From Planctomycetota bacterium (GTDB lineage: Bacteria; Planctomycetota; Planctomycetia; Pirellulales; Pirellulaceae), in NCBI GenBank assembly GCA_014238905.1, contig JABAAE010000004.1, positions 165,839 to 229,838 of the forward strand: a stretch of DNA of 64,000 nucleotides, given 5' to 3'. Positions within the stretch are counted from its first letter, which is position 1; the number at the start of each line of letters is the position of its first letter. The position numbers and the translations under genes were made by a program. Under the pieces are notes generated by a model. That model ran no database searches. It saw only the letters and a program-made list of their open reading frames with translations, and was not told where the DNA came from. Of the stretch, positions 7,974 to 17,886 are shown piece after piece.

Positions 7974-9902
7974 ATGTGCGGAATTACCGGGGCAGTTTGG
8001 AGCCATCCTGATAAACGCATCACACCAGATGTGCTATCAAAGATGGCATTGGAAATCCGTCATCGCGGTCCCGATGACGAAAGATTTTTCCATGCCCCTC
8101 TTCCCGATCCCAATCAGTCCTCTTCCAAGGCGGGGGAACCAGTTGGCGTAGCGCTCGGCTTTCGAAGGTTGTCCATTATCGATTTGGACGGTAGCCCCCA
8201 ACCTATCGCCAACGAAGATCAAACCATCCAACTCGTTTTTAATGGAGAGATCTACAATTATCGCGAACTACGCGATCAACTCCGTCTCGCGGGTCATCAT
8301 TTCCAATCCGATGGCGATGCAGAATCCATTGTGCATTTGTACGAACAATACGGAACGGATTGTTTTTCATTGCTCAATGGTCAATTTGCCTTGGCGATTT
8401 GGGACAGCCGACGCAATCGTTTGATCCTCGCCAGAGACCGACTGGGACAAAAACCGCTGGTCTATCGAAATGAAGGAGATCGCCTGCTCTTCGCCAGCGA
8501 GTTGAAGAGCCTGCTAGCAGTTCCGGGAATTCCCCGGGAAATCGATCCGATTGCAGTCGATGAATACCTGACTTATCAGTATGTGCCACATCCTCACTGT
8601 ATTCTGAAGGGCTTCGAGAAATTGTGCCCCGGGCATTTCGCCGTCTATGAAAATCGCAAGCTAACAACACGGCAATACTGGAATCCCGACAATACTGAAG
8701 ATCACTCCATTTCAATCGATGACGCGGCAGGGCAATTGCGAGAGCTTTTTCGATCGTCAATTCAGCTTCGCATGCAAAGCGATGTGCCGTTGGGTGCGTT
8801 CCTTTCAGGGGGAATTGACTCGTCATTGGTGGTCGCAAGCATGGTTGAGCAATCAGAGCGGCCCATTAAAACCTTTAGTATCGGATTCCCGATCGCCGAA
8901 TTTGATGAGTCCATTTATGCCAGCCAGGTCGCCGCTCATCTTGGTACCGAACACCGTAGTTTCAACGTGACCCCAGATGCAAGGTCCATCCTCGATGAAC
9001 TCGTCTATCTTTACGATGAACCTTTTGGTGATAGCTCCGCCATACCTACATGGTATGTCGCCAAGCACACCAGAGAACACGTAACGGTGGCTCTTTCTGG
9101 TGATGGAGGTGACGAGTTGTTCGCCGGTTACAACCGCTATAAAGCGGTTCGGTTGGCAGAACGGTTCGACCGATTGGGCCCACTAAAACAGTTCTTGGCT
9201 GCCAATATCTGGCAGAAAATACCTTCCAGCTCAAAACAAAAGAGCCGCATTCGGCAGTTAAAACGATTCAGCCAGGCACTCGGTCTACCGGTTTTAAGAC
9301 GGTACCTCGACTGGATTGGGATTTTTAATGCTGACCGGCGGGCCGAGCTTTACCAAGAGAGTTTTTCCAGGAAGTTATCGGGACACGATTCGATATGGTT
9401 CCTTGATCAAAAGTTTCAATCGCTCAAACATCGCGATACCGTTTCGGCCATTTCGCTCACCGACTTACAGACCTATCTCCCCTGTGACTTAAATACCAAA
9501 GTTGACATTGCATCGATGGGTCACAGCCTTGAATGCCGGCAGCCCTTTCTGGACTACAGGATCGCTGAATTTGCAATGAGATTACCGGTCTCCATGAAGC
9601 TACGTTCAGGCCAAGGGAAATTCCTGTTAAAAAAAGCTTTCGGCGACCGGCTACCCGCTAATATCTGGCGTCGAAAAAAAATGGGTTTCGGTGTGCCCAT
9701 CGGGCATTGGTTTCGTACCGACCTGAAAGAACTCCTTTACGACACCGTCCTGAAGGAGGATGCTCGATGTCACCAAATCTTTTCCAGAACGGCCATCCAA
9801 AAACTGAATCAGCAACACCAGAAAAACGAGTTTGATCACAGTTATCGTCTCTGGTCGATCCTGATGCTCGAATTGTGGTTTCAGAAATGGCTGCCATCTT
9901 AA
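7974..9902 (+). CDS. asnB: Asparagine synthetase (glutamine-hydrolysing)
   Basis: 642 residues, a full-length class II amidotransferase. Cys2 (after Met removal the N-terminal nucleophile) starts the glutaminase domain; RHRGPDD at 29-35 and NGEIYNY at 90-96 are its signature. The synthetase domain has the PP-loop SGGIDSS at 278-284 that binds ATP, and the later SGDGGDELFAGYNRY block. It converts aspartate, glutamine and ATP to asparagine or, in polysaccharide loci, amidates other substrates. The start is fixed by the Cys2 requirement and a GGAAAG site. It is divergent from the LptD-like gene across 178 bases. No exopolysaccharide genes flank it, so a house-keeping role is more likely. Confidence 0.95.
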   Translation: MCGITGAVWSHPDKRITPDVLSKMALEIRHRGPDDERFFHAPLPDPNQSSSKAGEPVGVALGFRRLSIIDLDGSPQPIANEDQTIQLVFNGEIYNYRELRDQLRLAGHHFQSDGDAESIVHLYEQYGTDCFSLLNGQFALAIWDSRRNRLILARDRLGQKPLVYRNEGDRLLFASELKSLLAVPGIPREIDPIAVDEYLTYQYVPHPHCILKGFEKLCPGHFAVYENRKLTTRQYWNPDNTEDHSISIDDAAGQLRELFRSSIQLRMQSDVPLGAFLSGGIDSSLVVASMVEQSERPIKTFSIGFPIAEFDESIYASQVAAHLGTEHRSFNVTPDARSILDELVYLYDEPFGDSSAIPTWYVAKHTREHVTVALSGDGGDELFAGYNRYKAVRLAERFDRLGPLKQFLAANIWQKIPSSSKQKSRIRQLKRFSQALGLPVLRRYLDWIGIFNADRRAELYQESFSRKLSGHDSIWFLDQKFQSLKHRDTVSAISLTDLQTYLPCDLNTKVDIASMGHSLECRQPFLDYRIAEFAMRLPVSMKLRSGQGKFLLKKAFGDRLPANIWRRKKMGFGVPIGHWFRTDLKELLYDTVLKEDARCHQIFSRTAIQKLNQQHQKNEFDHSYRLWSILMLELWFQKWLPS

Positions 9903-10021
9903 ATTGACGATGTCGAAATTGACCCAATACTGTTGAAATGACATCTTCTAGACTCAGACCACCACCTCCCTGGACGATCGAATGGCCGATTCCCACTCAA
10001 AGCAGATCTCGCGCCGGTGGA

Positions 10022-11113
10022 CTACAACAACTTTAATTCGTCTTGCGAAAACCCCGCGGAGTGAATTTGAATTTCATTCCCGCGTTCCGGTGAAATCACT
10101 AGAGCGGCATATTGAGGATATTTCTCACAAAACGCTATCGCCGCTTCGCCGCCCATGATATAGAACGCCGTCGCTAAAGCATCCGCTTCCGCAGCCGTGG
10201 GCGCCACTGCCGTCGCCGAAAAGACCCCTTCGGCGGGCTGACCGCTTCTGGGATCGATGATGTGGCCGTATCGCTTTCCTTTGTGATAAAACGATTGTCT
10301 TCCCGTTCCGCTTGTTCCAATCGCACGGTCTTTCAAGAATAATTCGGCAACTCGATGCTCGTTGCGAAGCGGATGTCTTAGTCCAACTTTCCAACAACTC
10401 GTTTCGGTTGGCAAGGCAGAATCCGAGTAACGCTGTCCATGGGCCAGCACGCTGCTCTGGCCCCCATGGATCAGAAAGTTATCGATGCCACTGGCACGCA
10501 TACTCTCGCCTACGCAATCCAGTGCAAATCCTTTTCCAATTCCTCCCAAGTTGATTTCCAAGCCCGGGTCATTAAATAAAACCGACTGGTCTACATCATT
10601 AAAGGTAATTTGATCAGTCCCCACAGATTTCAATATCTCTGATAATTCGTCGTCCGCGGGCACTCGGCCCCGTTTACGAAAAAACCCCCATGTTTTTGTC
10701 AGGATACCGGCTGTCATGTCGAATGCCCCACCGGTATTTTCGTACAGCTCTCTACCCATCTTAAGCAAACTGTATAGGCGAGATTCTACTCGGGTGACCT
10801 CCTTGGCAGCCATTTCATTAAGGTAGGTCATCGGGCTGGACCGGTAGACGGTCATCTGGTCTTCCAGCTGTTCAAGCAAATCGAGCGATTCAATCGCAAC
10901 TTCGGCAGTGGCATCTCCGTTGGAGGGGCTGAAATAAATCTGGAAAGTACATGCCATTGCCTGCCGGGATACAAAAAGCAGGCAATCATCGGCGATGTCG
11001 TCGATATCGGTCTGCGTCATTTCGGAACGTGACTCGGTGGCCTCGTCCCGAAACGCGCGAATCGCTTTGACAGGATTCAAGAAATCTCTGCGGCGTGGGG
11101 AAGGTTCGCTCAT
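10022..11113 (-). CDS. apbE: FAD:protein FMN transferase (ApbE family)
   Basis: 363 residues. ApbE attaches FMN covalently to Thr of periplasmic or membrane flavoproteins (for example NqrB/RnfG-type subunits). The FAD/Mg motifs are present: LGGIGKGFALD at 189-199, GHIIDPRSG at 283-291 and TAAEADALAT from 306. Most ApbE are lipoproteins or secreted; here the N-terminus reads PRRRDFLNP, which resembles a twin-arginine motif, but no hydrophobic segment follows, so export cannot be predicted. It lies 93 bases downstream of a small membrane-protein gene on the same strand and converges on asnB. No Nqr or Rnf gene is in the window. Confidence 0.93.
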   Translation of the reverse strand: MSEPSPRRRDFLNPVKAIRAFRDEATESRSEMTQTDIDDIADDCLLFVSRQAMACTFQIYFSPSNGDATAEVAIESLDLLEQLEDQMTVYRSSPMTYLNEMAAKEVTRVESRLYSLLKMGRELYENTGGAFDMTAGILTKTWGFFRKRGRVPADDELSEILKSVGTDQITFNDVDQSVLFNDPGLEINLGGIGKGFALDCVGESMRASGIDNFLIHGGQSSVLAHGQRYSDSALPTETSCWKVGLRHPLRNEHRVAELFLKDRAIGTSGTGRQSFYHKGKRYGHIIDPRSGQPAEGVFSATAVAPTAAEADALATAFYIMGGEAAIAFCEKYPQYAALVISPERGNEIQIHSAGFSQDELKLL

Positions 11114-11206
11114 GCCTACACTATTCTGATTTTATTTTCCGGCAACGCCACTGCATCCTATTCTGCTTTCCAATCCCAACCTAGGTACCCGTCAGCAACC
11201 TCTTCG

Positions 11207-11626
11207 TTAATCGGAAGGATTCTGGTGGTTATCCCGAATTTCGTCACGCCACAACTTAAACGTAATCAACAGGTTAAAGACCACACCAACCGACAAGGAA
11301 GGAATAATAGTGGCGAGAATACTTTTGGTTCCAATCACAAGATGACTCAATGCGAGCACCAATCCTGAACTTCCTATTGTAATAACCGTCGGCAGAAATA
11401 GTCGGGCGGGATGTCCGGGAATCCGGAAGTAAAGACAACCAACCACATGGACCATGATTAAGGTAATGGTAAAACTACCAATTCCCTGGGTGAGACCCGA
11501 CAGCAATGGCGAAGCATTGCCAGTGGCCGCAGAAGTGTAATTCACATAAAAAGCCCATCCACCCCAAAACAAAAATGCTACGGTTGCTGAAAACAACGTG
11601 AATCGCGAAATGAACACTGACTGCAA
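11207..11626 (-). CDS. Small four-helix membrane protein, function unknown
   Basis: 139 residues with four predicted membrane helices (about 8-28, 42-64, 78-97 and 103-123) and a charged C-terminal tail. I do not recognise the family. The open frame begins at a TTG; a GTG three codons further is an equal choice, and neither has a clear ribosome site. It precedes apbE by 93 bases on the same strand, so the two may share a transcript; a link with flavinylated redox membrane proteins would be guesswork. Confidence 0.65.
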   Translation of the reverse strand: MQSVFISRFTLFSATVAFLFWGGWAFYVNYTSAATGNASPLLSGLTQGIGSFTITLIMVHVVGCLYFRIPGHPARLFLPTVITIGSSGLVLALSHLVIGTKSILATIIPSLSVGVVFNLLITFKLWRDEIRDNHQNPSD

Positions 11627-12197
11627 AAGATCTTTCCCAAATAAACGGGGGCTAGTCGAATTGTTATATTAAATTGGTCCTTGATCATGCCATAGACAAT
11701 TCACCGGATGGCATTCTCTGGCAACTCCAAAATGACACCCTCCCTGCCACAGCCCCTCTCAAGAAGATCTAGAACTGGATCCCTCTGTTGCCATTTAGAA
11801 CGCCTTATTCTCCTCGAAGTCGGTTGGTCCGCTACACCAATGTGAAAGATCGATGACCTTTCCATGCCGACGTTGTGGTTGTCACACTGATACAACCCCG
11901 AATCTACTGCTTTTGTTGCGGTTTTTGGAAAAATCTGCTGTACTGAGGCCGTAATGTAAGTAGGAGATGACTTGATGGGGATCCGAGATCCTTGCCATAA
12001 TTGATCCTTATAACCCGAAGGGGTTCAAGCAATTCGCGAAAGAGGCTCAATATTGACCCGACAAACCTTTTTGCAATCCCATTTTATCAGGTAGGATGTC
12101 ATGGAACAGGGAAGTGGGGACAATACTCACGATCCGTTCCCCGCGTCATGTCTTAAAAAAATAGAACATTTCTTTTTTCCGGAATCTTTGATTTGAA
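11627..12197. other. Divergent spacer, no gene seen
   Basis: About 570 bases between the minus-strand membrane protein and the plus-strand cytochrome gene. Short frames here have no protein-like composition. Confidence 0.5.
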
Positions 12198-13169
12198 ATG
12201 AAGAAGTTTTTGATTCCATTCTGCACTGTGTTTATTGCCGCGCAAATTTCCATAGCAGCAATACCTGTTTTCCAGGAAAAAGAGTCGCCAAATCGCAAAA
12301 GAGTCAAGCGACCCGCTTTTGACAAGTCCGATTCAGTGTATTTCAAAAATCTTTTTTCCGAAGGCTTGATCGGCGATCGACCTGCCAGGGGCACCGGGCG
12401 GAAGATTGCGAAGTCAACCAACGTCCAAAATCCCAACACTGAAAACGCCAGCACGGGGAATTCAGCGGTGGCATCTGGTTGGGAAAAACTGGTTTCCGCG
12501 GAAGATCTTCAAAGCGAGTTGAAAAATTTAAGTATTTCGCTGAGTCAGGTCGTTTCTTCGCCGGGAAAATTTAAAAGTGGTGGTAATCGAGAAGTTCGGC
12601 AAATCGCATCGATGATCGCCGTCATGTTTGGGGTCATCGCCGAATATAAAGGAGAAGTGAAATGGAAGGGATTTGCCAAAGAAGCCCGGGACGCATTTGC
12701 CCAATGCGCTCAAAGCTCTTCCACGACCTCCACCCAAGCTTTTCAGCAAGCCAAAAATCGAAAAGAAGACCTCCAACAGATTCTTGGAGGTGGACCGTTT
12801 GAAGCCCCGATCAAAGCAAACCCCGATTTCGAATGGTCGTCGGTTGCCGATGTGTCAGAACTCATGAAACGACTGAAAACTTCGTATCGTGAAAAAATCA
12901 AACCTTGGGTCTCTTCAGAGGCAGACTATCGTAAAAACAACAGTGATTTAATGCGAGAAGCTGCCATCGTCGCCGTCATTGCCGAGGTGTTGAAAAAAGA
13001 GTCGATGGAAAACGCAGACAACGATGATTATGTTGAATTTTCAAACTCTTTGCGGGACGGCGCCCTGATGATCCTGAATTCAAAAACGACGATGGACCAG
13101 TCCATGGCCACCAAGGGAGCGGGAATGATGGACCAAAGCTGTCAGGCTTGCCACGGTGAATATAACTAG
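12198..13169 (+). CDS. Secreted cytochrome c'-like protein with C-terminal heme motif
   Basis: 323 residues. Signal peptide 1-21 (MKKFLIPF...ISIAA). A basic, disordered stretch to about residue 85 is followed by a helical body in two similar halves (residues about 95-200 and 215-323). The only heme motif, CQACH, is five residues from the C-terminus, as in cytochrome c' and c556, where the heme sits on the last helix of a four-helix bundle. The first half lacks CxxCH, so this looks like a duplicated bundle with one heme. The function is probably periplasmic electron transfer or small-ligand binding. It stands alone. Confidence 0.75.
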   Translation: MKKFLIPFCTVFIAAQISIAAIPVFQEKESPNRKRVKRPAFDKSDSVYFKNLFSEGLIGDRPARGTGRKIAKSTNVQNPNTENASTGNSAVASGWEKLVSAEDLQSELKNLSISLSQVVSSPGKFKSGGNREVRQIASMIAVMFGVIAEYKGEVKWKGFAKEARDAFAQCAQSSSTTSTQAFQQAKNRKEDLQQILGGGPFEAPIKANPDFEWSSVADVSELMKRLKTSYREKIKPWVSSEADYRKNNSDLMREAAIVAVIAEVLKKESMENADNDDYVEFSNSLRDGALMILNSKTTMDQSMATKGAGMMDQSCQACHGEYN

Positions 13170-13227
13170 GCTTGTCAGCGGATCTGAATGCCGGCAGAAA
13201 GATGAATGGTCTGCCATTAGGACAAGT

Positions 13228-13259
13228 CCCAAACCCAAGGCAGCCCAAACCCAAGGCAG
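13228..13259. repeat. 16-base tandem duplication
   Basis: Two perfect head-to-tail copies of cccaaacccaaggcag, at 13228-13243 and 13244-13259. No coding context. Confidence 0.85.
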
Positions 13260-13569
13260 CCAAGAACCGCAGCATTAGCCGCCAAATATCGTACAGCTCG
13301 TTGATTTGAGGACCTGTCCTCGGTGGCACCCATTCCGCTGGCTTCAGGGTTTTTGCGCGAAAATGGCATCATTTTCAGCCGGCATCGACCTCGTGGAAAA
13401 AGTGGATTTGTTACTTTTTTAACTCTCATTTCACGCGTTCAGCCAGCGAATCAGGGCAACCGCCAAGAACAACATCGTTGGGCGACAATCCACCAATCGG
13501 TCGGGAATAAAAGATCCCCGAAGCTCAAAAAAAAAATTCCGCTATGACACCCCATAAACGGGGAATTGG

Positions 13570-13599
13570 TTGTGACGGCAATTCGTCTCTTGATATAAT
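13570..13599 (+). promoter_or_regulatory. Candidate sigma70 promoter
   Basis: TTGTGA at 13570-13575 and a perfect TATAAT at 13594-13599, separated by 18 bases, about 85 bases before the start of the sugar dehydrogenase gene. Assigned by consensus match only. Confidence 0.45.
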
Positions 13600-13683
13600 T
13601 CGGACTTGAATTTTTCCTACTGAACCCTTTCCCCACTGAACCTTTAGTGAATTGGAATTTTCCGATCCGGAGACTGACACCTT

Positions 13684-14880
13684 ATGAAAACACTTTCGTT
13701 GATCATTGCACTCATGTTAATTCCATCGTTTTCATCAGGACGGGAAAGCGAGTCACCCGCCAAGCCAGCCGTGAAGACGGTCCGGACCTTTAAAAACCTT
13801 CGTATTAACCGTCCCATTATTATCACAAATGCCAATGACGGTTCAAACCGGTTATTCATTGCATCACAGTATGGAAAAGTCTATGTCATGCCGAACGATC
13901 CCTCGGTAGAGACACCTGACGTTTTCATGGACATCCAAAAGCAAGTGACCTATAAGGACCGTGAAAATGAAGAGGGATTTCTTGGTTTGGCATTCCATCC
14001 GAAATACAAATCCAATGGCCATCTTTTCGTGTACTACACATCCGAGAAAGCTCCACGGCTGTCGGTCATTTCACGATTTACTGTTTCCAAATCCGATCCC
14101 AACCATGTCGACAACTCGACCGAAGTGGAAATCATGAGAATCAAACAGCCATTCTGGAATCATAATGGTGGCACGATCTGTTTCGGTCCGGACGGTTACC
14201 TCTATGTTGGCCTAGGTGATGGTGGAGCTGCAAACGATCCACAAGGGAACGGGCAAAACCGAAAGACGCTTCTCGGTTCGATCCTGAGGATTGATATCGA
14301 TAGTAAGAGTGGCGACAAGAATTATTCAATTCCCAAAGACAATCCCTATTACCTTAGCAAGGACTGGCGAAACGAGATTTATGCCTATGGCTTGCGAAAT
14401 GTCTGGCGGATGAGCTTCGATCGAAAAAACGGCACCGGTTGGATTGCGGATGTCGGGCAAAATCTATGGGAGGAAATCAACATCCTCGAAAAAAATGGAA
14501 ACTACGGTTGGAATATTCGCGAGTCCATGCACCCATTTGAAAAAGCCCCCAGAAAAGAAAAGCAGGGGGAAAAGTTCGTTGACCCGATCTTTGAGTACAA
14601 CCATGAAACGGGAAAGTCCATCACCGGAGGTGTTGTCTACCGTGGCAAAAAGCATCCAGAGCTTGATGGAGCCTACCTCTATGCAGACTATGTCACCGGC
14701 CATCTCTGGGCATTAAAGTACAACTTTGACACCAAGAAAGCCAATAACATGGAAATTCTCGGCGAGCACATTAATCCGGAAAAACAGTTTTTTGCACCGG
14801 TGATTACGTTTGGCGAAGATGAAGCCGGGGAAGTCTATTTTTCCAGCGTTAACGGACGAATCTATACGCTTGGAAATTGA
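13684..14880 (+). CDS. PQQ-dependent glucose/sorbosone dehydrogenase-like beta-propeller
   Basis: 398 residues, signal peptide about 1-19. A six-bladed propeller of the GSDH family: the early block EEGFLGLAFHP, the catalytic-region segments HNGGTICFGPDGYLYVGLGDGG, RNVWRMSFD and WEEINI, and the late GGVVYRG are its usual signatures. These enzymes oxidise aldose sugars in the periplasm with PQQ, although many planctomycete members are annotated only by fold and their cofactor is untested. An ATG with GGAG about 11 bases upstream is the start. The stop codon is inside a short tandem repeat, and a bidirectional terminator separates the gene from ilvB. Confidence 0.87.
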   Translation: MKTLSLIIALMLIPSFSSGRESESPAKPAVKTVRTFKNLRINRPIIITNANDGSNRLFIASQYGKVYVMPNDPSVETPDVFMDIQKQVTYKDRENEEGFLGLAFHPKYKSNGHLFVYYTSEKAPRLSVISRFTVSKSDPNHVDNSTEVEIMRIKQPFWNHNGGTICFGPDGYLYVGLGDGGAANDPQGNGQNRKTLLGSILRIDIDSKSGDKNYSIPKDNPYYLSKDWRNEIYAYGLRNVWRMSFDRKNGTGWIADVGQNLWEEINILEKNGNYGWNIRESMHPFEKAPRKEKQGEKFVDPIFEYNHETGKSITGGVVYRGKKHPELDGAYLYADYVTGHLWALKYNFDTKKANNMEILGEHINPEKQFFAPVITFGEDEAGEVYFSSVNGRIYTLGN

Positions 14881-14908
14881 TCACCGAAATTGATCACCGA
14901 AATTGATC
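14873..14908. repeat. 13-base tandem repeat spanning a stop codon
   Basis: Nearly three copies of gaaattgatcacc run from 14873 to 14908. The first copy carries the last codons and TGA stop of the sugar dehydrogenase gene, so the array grew out of the gene end. Confidence 0.85.
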
Positions 14909-14949
14909 TTCAGACAGGTTCTCCCTGACAAATCACCGAAGTTCAATCG

Positions 14950-14982
14950 AAAAACGCGTGAGTTTTTTACTCACGCGTTTTT
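14950..14982. terminator. Bidirectional intrinsic terminator
   Basis: A perfect 14-base stem (aaaaacgcgtgagt at 14950-14963 with its complement at 14969-14982) with an all-T loop and T runs on the plus side, A runs on the other. It lies between the convergent sugar dehydrogenase and ilvB genes and can serve both. Confidence 0.85.
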
Positions 14983-15023
14983 TTAACTGATTCAGCCGCA
15001 TTCGACCAACACCGATTTTCTCG

Positions 15024-16802
15024 CTATTTCAGTATCATGTCGTTGACGGTCATACCGGATGGAATCATGGGTAGGACGTGTTCCTGAAAAGGCACCTCCA
15101 CATCCAAAAGAAAAGGGCCGTCGTAATCGATCATTTCCAACATCGCCTCTTTCAAATCGGATTTTCGTGACACCGTTGCAGCACCGCAACCGTATCCCTT
15201 GGCAATGGAAACAAAATCCGGGTAACGTTTTGAAGCATAGGCATGGGCTGTCGTGTCCCCTTTTCCCCTGGCTTCAGGATCATCGATCGGCCCTAGGTAC
15301 GTATGAGCCCGGTTGCTATCCATGAATCGGTCTTCCCATTGAACAACCATCCCCAAATGCTGATTGTTAAGCAGCAGCACCTTGACCGGCAGTTTTTCAC
15401 AGAAACAGGTGGCCAGTTCCTGAATGTTCATCTGGAAGCTGCCATCGCCATCGATATCAATGACCAAACTGTTGGGATTGGCTGCCTGAGCCCCCATAGC
15501 GGCTGGCAATCCGAATCCCATGGTGCCAAGACCAGAACTGGAAAGCCAAGTACGTGGCCGATTAAATTTGTAGAACTGGGCAGCCCACATTTGATGCTGG
15601 CCGACACCCACGGTAATAATGGTCTCTCGTTCAGCTGTGATTTCAGAAAGCACGTCAATGGCGTTCTGCTGCAGAATTCCATCAAATTGCGAATCGTATG
15701 AAAATGGATGCTCTGATTTCCTTGATTGACAGGTTGTTACCCAATCGTTTATGTCGTTGGGCGGTGTGACTACTTTGTTTAATTCACGCAACGCGTAACC
15801 GACATCGCTGACGACGGGAATGTGAGCTGTTTTGTTTTTGTTTAATTCTGACGGATCAATATCGATGTGGACAATCTTGGCGTCCCGGGCAAATTCTTCA
15901 AGTTTTCCGGTGACCCTGTCATCAAACCTGACACCAAAAGCCAGCAACAGATCACAATCCCGAACCGCATAGTTCGCGTACGCGCTGCCATGCATTCCCA
16001 ACATGTCCATACAAAGCGGATCGTCGGCCGGAAAAGCTCCCAGTCCCATTACCGTCATCGTCGTGGGAATTCCGGTCAACTGAACAAATCTCCGCAATTC
16101 ATCAGAGGCTTCTGCGGAAATAACGCCTCCACCTGCATAAACGATGGGCCGTTTTGCGATTTTAATGGCGGCCGCAATCTGCTTGATTTGCTCCGGTTGG
16201 GCAAATCTTTCTTTGATAAAATATCCCGGCAAGTTCATCGTGGGATCCCAATCCACCGTCAAATCATCCATTTGGATATCTTTAGGCATGTCTACTAAGA
16301 CAGGTCCCGGTCGTCCGGTTGTTGCGATGTGAAATGCTTCCTTGATGATCCTTGGTACATCCTTGATGTCAGTAACAAGATAATGATGCTTGGTGATTCC
16401 TCTACATACCTCAACAATTGGGGTCTCCTGAAAAGCATCACTGCCAATGACTTTCGTCGGGACTTGACCGGTAATTGCGATCAGCGGAATGGAATCCAGC
16501 TTTGCATCGGCAATGGCCGTGACCAGGTTCGTCGCTCCCGGTCCACTCGTCGCCATAACCACGCCAGGTTTCCCGGTTGTTCTGGCATATCCCTGTGCAG
16601 CAAAACAACCACCCTGTTCATGGCGGGGAAGGATCGTCCGGATCTTTGCCTCGTACCGGGTTAGAGCCTGATGCAATGGCATGCTACAGCCGCCCGGATA
16701 GGCAAAAATAATGTCGACGCCATGATCAACCAGTGACTTGACCAATATATCTGCACCGCTCAACCAGGCGTTGCTGTCATCTGCGTCCGCTTTTGCCATC
16801 AA
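15024..16802 (-). CDS. ilvB: Acetolactate synthase large subunit
   Basis: 592 residues. A thiamine-diphosphate enzyme condensing pyruvate (or pyruvate and 2-ketobutyrate) in valine, leucine and isoleucine synthesis. The catalytic Glu62 is in [15 protein letters not shown]; the diphosphate/Mg motif GDGSFQMN is in the C-terminal third (around residue 455); the FAD-domain segment [11 protein letters not shown] is intact. A strong GAGGAG ribosome site sits eight bases before the ATG at 16802. The regulatory subunit ilvN and ilvC are not adjacent on either side within the window. Confidence 0.96.
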   Translation of the reverse strand: MMAKADADDSNAWLSGADILVKSLVDHGVDIIFAYPGGCSMPLHQALTRYEAKIRTILPRHEQGGCFAAQGYARTTGKPGVVMATSGPGATNLVTAIADAKLDSIPLIAITGQVPTKVIGSDAFQETPIVEVCRGITKHHYLVTDIKDVPRIIKEAFHIATTGRPGPVLVDMPKDIQMDDLTVDWDPTMNLPGYFIKERFAQPEQIKQIAAAIKIAKRPIVYAGGGVISAEASDELRRFVQLTGIPTTMTVMGLGAFPADDPLCMDMLGMHGSAYANYAVRDCDLLLAFGVRFDDRVTGKLEEFARDAKIVHIDIDPSELNKNKTAHIPVVSDVGYALRELNKVVTPPNDINDWVTTCQSRKSEHPFSYDSQFDGILQQNAIDVLSEITAERETIITVGVGQHQMWAAQFYKFNRPRTWLSSSGLGTMGFGLPAAMGAQAANPNSLVIDIDGDGSFQMNIQELATCFCEKLPVKVLLLNNQHLGMVVQWEDRFMDSNRAHTYLGPIDDPEARGKGDTTAHAYASKRYPDFVSIAKGYGCGAATVSRKSDLKEAMLEMIDYDGPFLLDVEVPFQEHVLPMIPSGMTVNDMILK

Positions 16803-17395
16803 TAATCTCCTCTAACAGGCTTTAATCCAATCCAACCCACAAAAACAACCGTTACACCGACCCGAAAATCACCTAACCATCTCGGCACAGATCGGCATTT
16901 GTCAATGTTTTCCTTGAAAAGTCGACTATCAAGGCCTAATCGGCAATCAGGAACCACTTGACATGACATCCGATGATAACTTTTGGCTCAACTACCGTTC
17001 GCAAGGGGGACCAAACGGCCGCCAATGTACTAAAACAGGTCGAAATTATAGCAGATTGGACGGTAAAAAAACGGAGGCACCAAAAGACGAATCGCCCCGA
17101 TTAACCCTTATATGCCTGTTTAGTGGTTCAATCTTCCATTACCCATCATTCGGAAAAAAACATTATTCGCTCAAGTCACTAACTCCTTCGGGAACATCGC
17201 TCGATAAAAGATATAGAGGCGTCAATTCTGGTAGGTCGCGAGCACCGAGGTCGTACCAATGGGTGCATTTCCCGAGGCTAGTTTTAGAAAGTTGACGAGC
17301 CAAACAGTTCATTAGCCAGGAGCGGTGTCAGCGATGGTTGACTCGATCATGGCCAGCGTGATGTGACGGATCGACAAAAAGAGTCGAACCTATCC
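16803..17395. other. Leader/spacer upstream of ilvB
   Basis: About 590 bases without a convincing gene. Only small hairpins (for example CCTTGA at 16912-16917 pairing with 16929-16934) are visible; no attenuator with a leader peptide rich in branched-chain codons could be made out. Confidence 0.4.
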
Positions 17396-17731
17396 ATGAA
17401 ATCCAAAAAAACACATGAAACTAGGACGGAATCAGCCCCAATGCATATGAATAAAGGCAACCTGTTGATCTGGGGAGTGATGGCACTATTTTTCGGGCTC
17501 CAGTTTCATTATTTTGACAGCTTTGTGCTCACCGAAAAAGCCTCCAGTTTTTACTACAATCGTTTTGAGAAAAAATCGAAAGTAGAAAAACCTAGCAACC
17601 CGTTCCTGCGAGACACACCTCAAGTGTCGCAGCGAAAAACGATCAAGCCTCCACCTTGGTTGGGAAGATGCTTAATGTCCGTTGGTGGTGTTCTCGTTTT
17701 TCAAAGCCTAGTTGTAAGGCGGATCGAATAA
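17396..17731 (+). CDS. Small membrane protein of unknown function
   Basis: 111 residues from the ATG at 17396; the frame is open from a GTG at 17363, and an ATG at 17441 is a further candidate. A hydrophobic helix (LLIWGVMALFFGLQF) near residues 22-36 and a second one close to the C-terminus (RCLMSVGGVLVFQSLVV) bracket a basic middle section with aromatic residues. No family recognised. It lies 155 bases before the STAS gene on the same strand. Confidence 0.5.
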   Translation: MKSKKTHETRTESAPMHMNKGNLLIWGVMALFFGLQFHYFDSFVLTEKASSFYYNRFEKKSKVEKPSNPFLRDTPQVSQRKTIKPPPWLGRCLMSVGGVLVFQSLVVRRIE

Positions 17732-17750
17732 TTCTCCGCCGTGGACAATT

Positions 17751-17784
17751 CAGCTAAAATCGAATAATAATTGGCTTTTAGCTG
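17751..17784 (+). terminator. Hairpin after small membrane protein gene
   Basis: A nine-base perfect stem (cagctaaaa at 17751-17759 with ttttagctg at 17776-17784) with a 16-base A/T-rich loop, 20 bases after the stop. No T tract follows, so termination is uncertain; it could equally be an operator. Confidence 0.35.
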
Positions 17785-17886
17785 GATAAATTTCATGAAA
17801 AATGAAAAAACAAACGCTCGGTTCTGTTCGGCCGCGTGATTTGCGATCAGAATGCAGTCAAACCTCTTTTCGAAGATACATAACCT

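Larger units (their letters stand above)
13170..13683. other. Spacer with a 16-base tandem duplication
   Basis: About 510 bases without a gene. It contains the tandem repeat at 13228-13259 and a sigma70-like promoter at 13570-13599 in front of the sugar dehydrogenase gene. Confidence 0.5.

Noticed and set aside
10022..11113. Tat signal peptide on ApbE
   Set aside because: The twin-arginine-like motif is not followed by a hydrophobic segment.
16963..17295. 110-codon plus-strand frame upstream of ilvB
   Set aside because: No ribosome site, no protein-like pattern, and it covers the ilvB leader.
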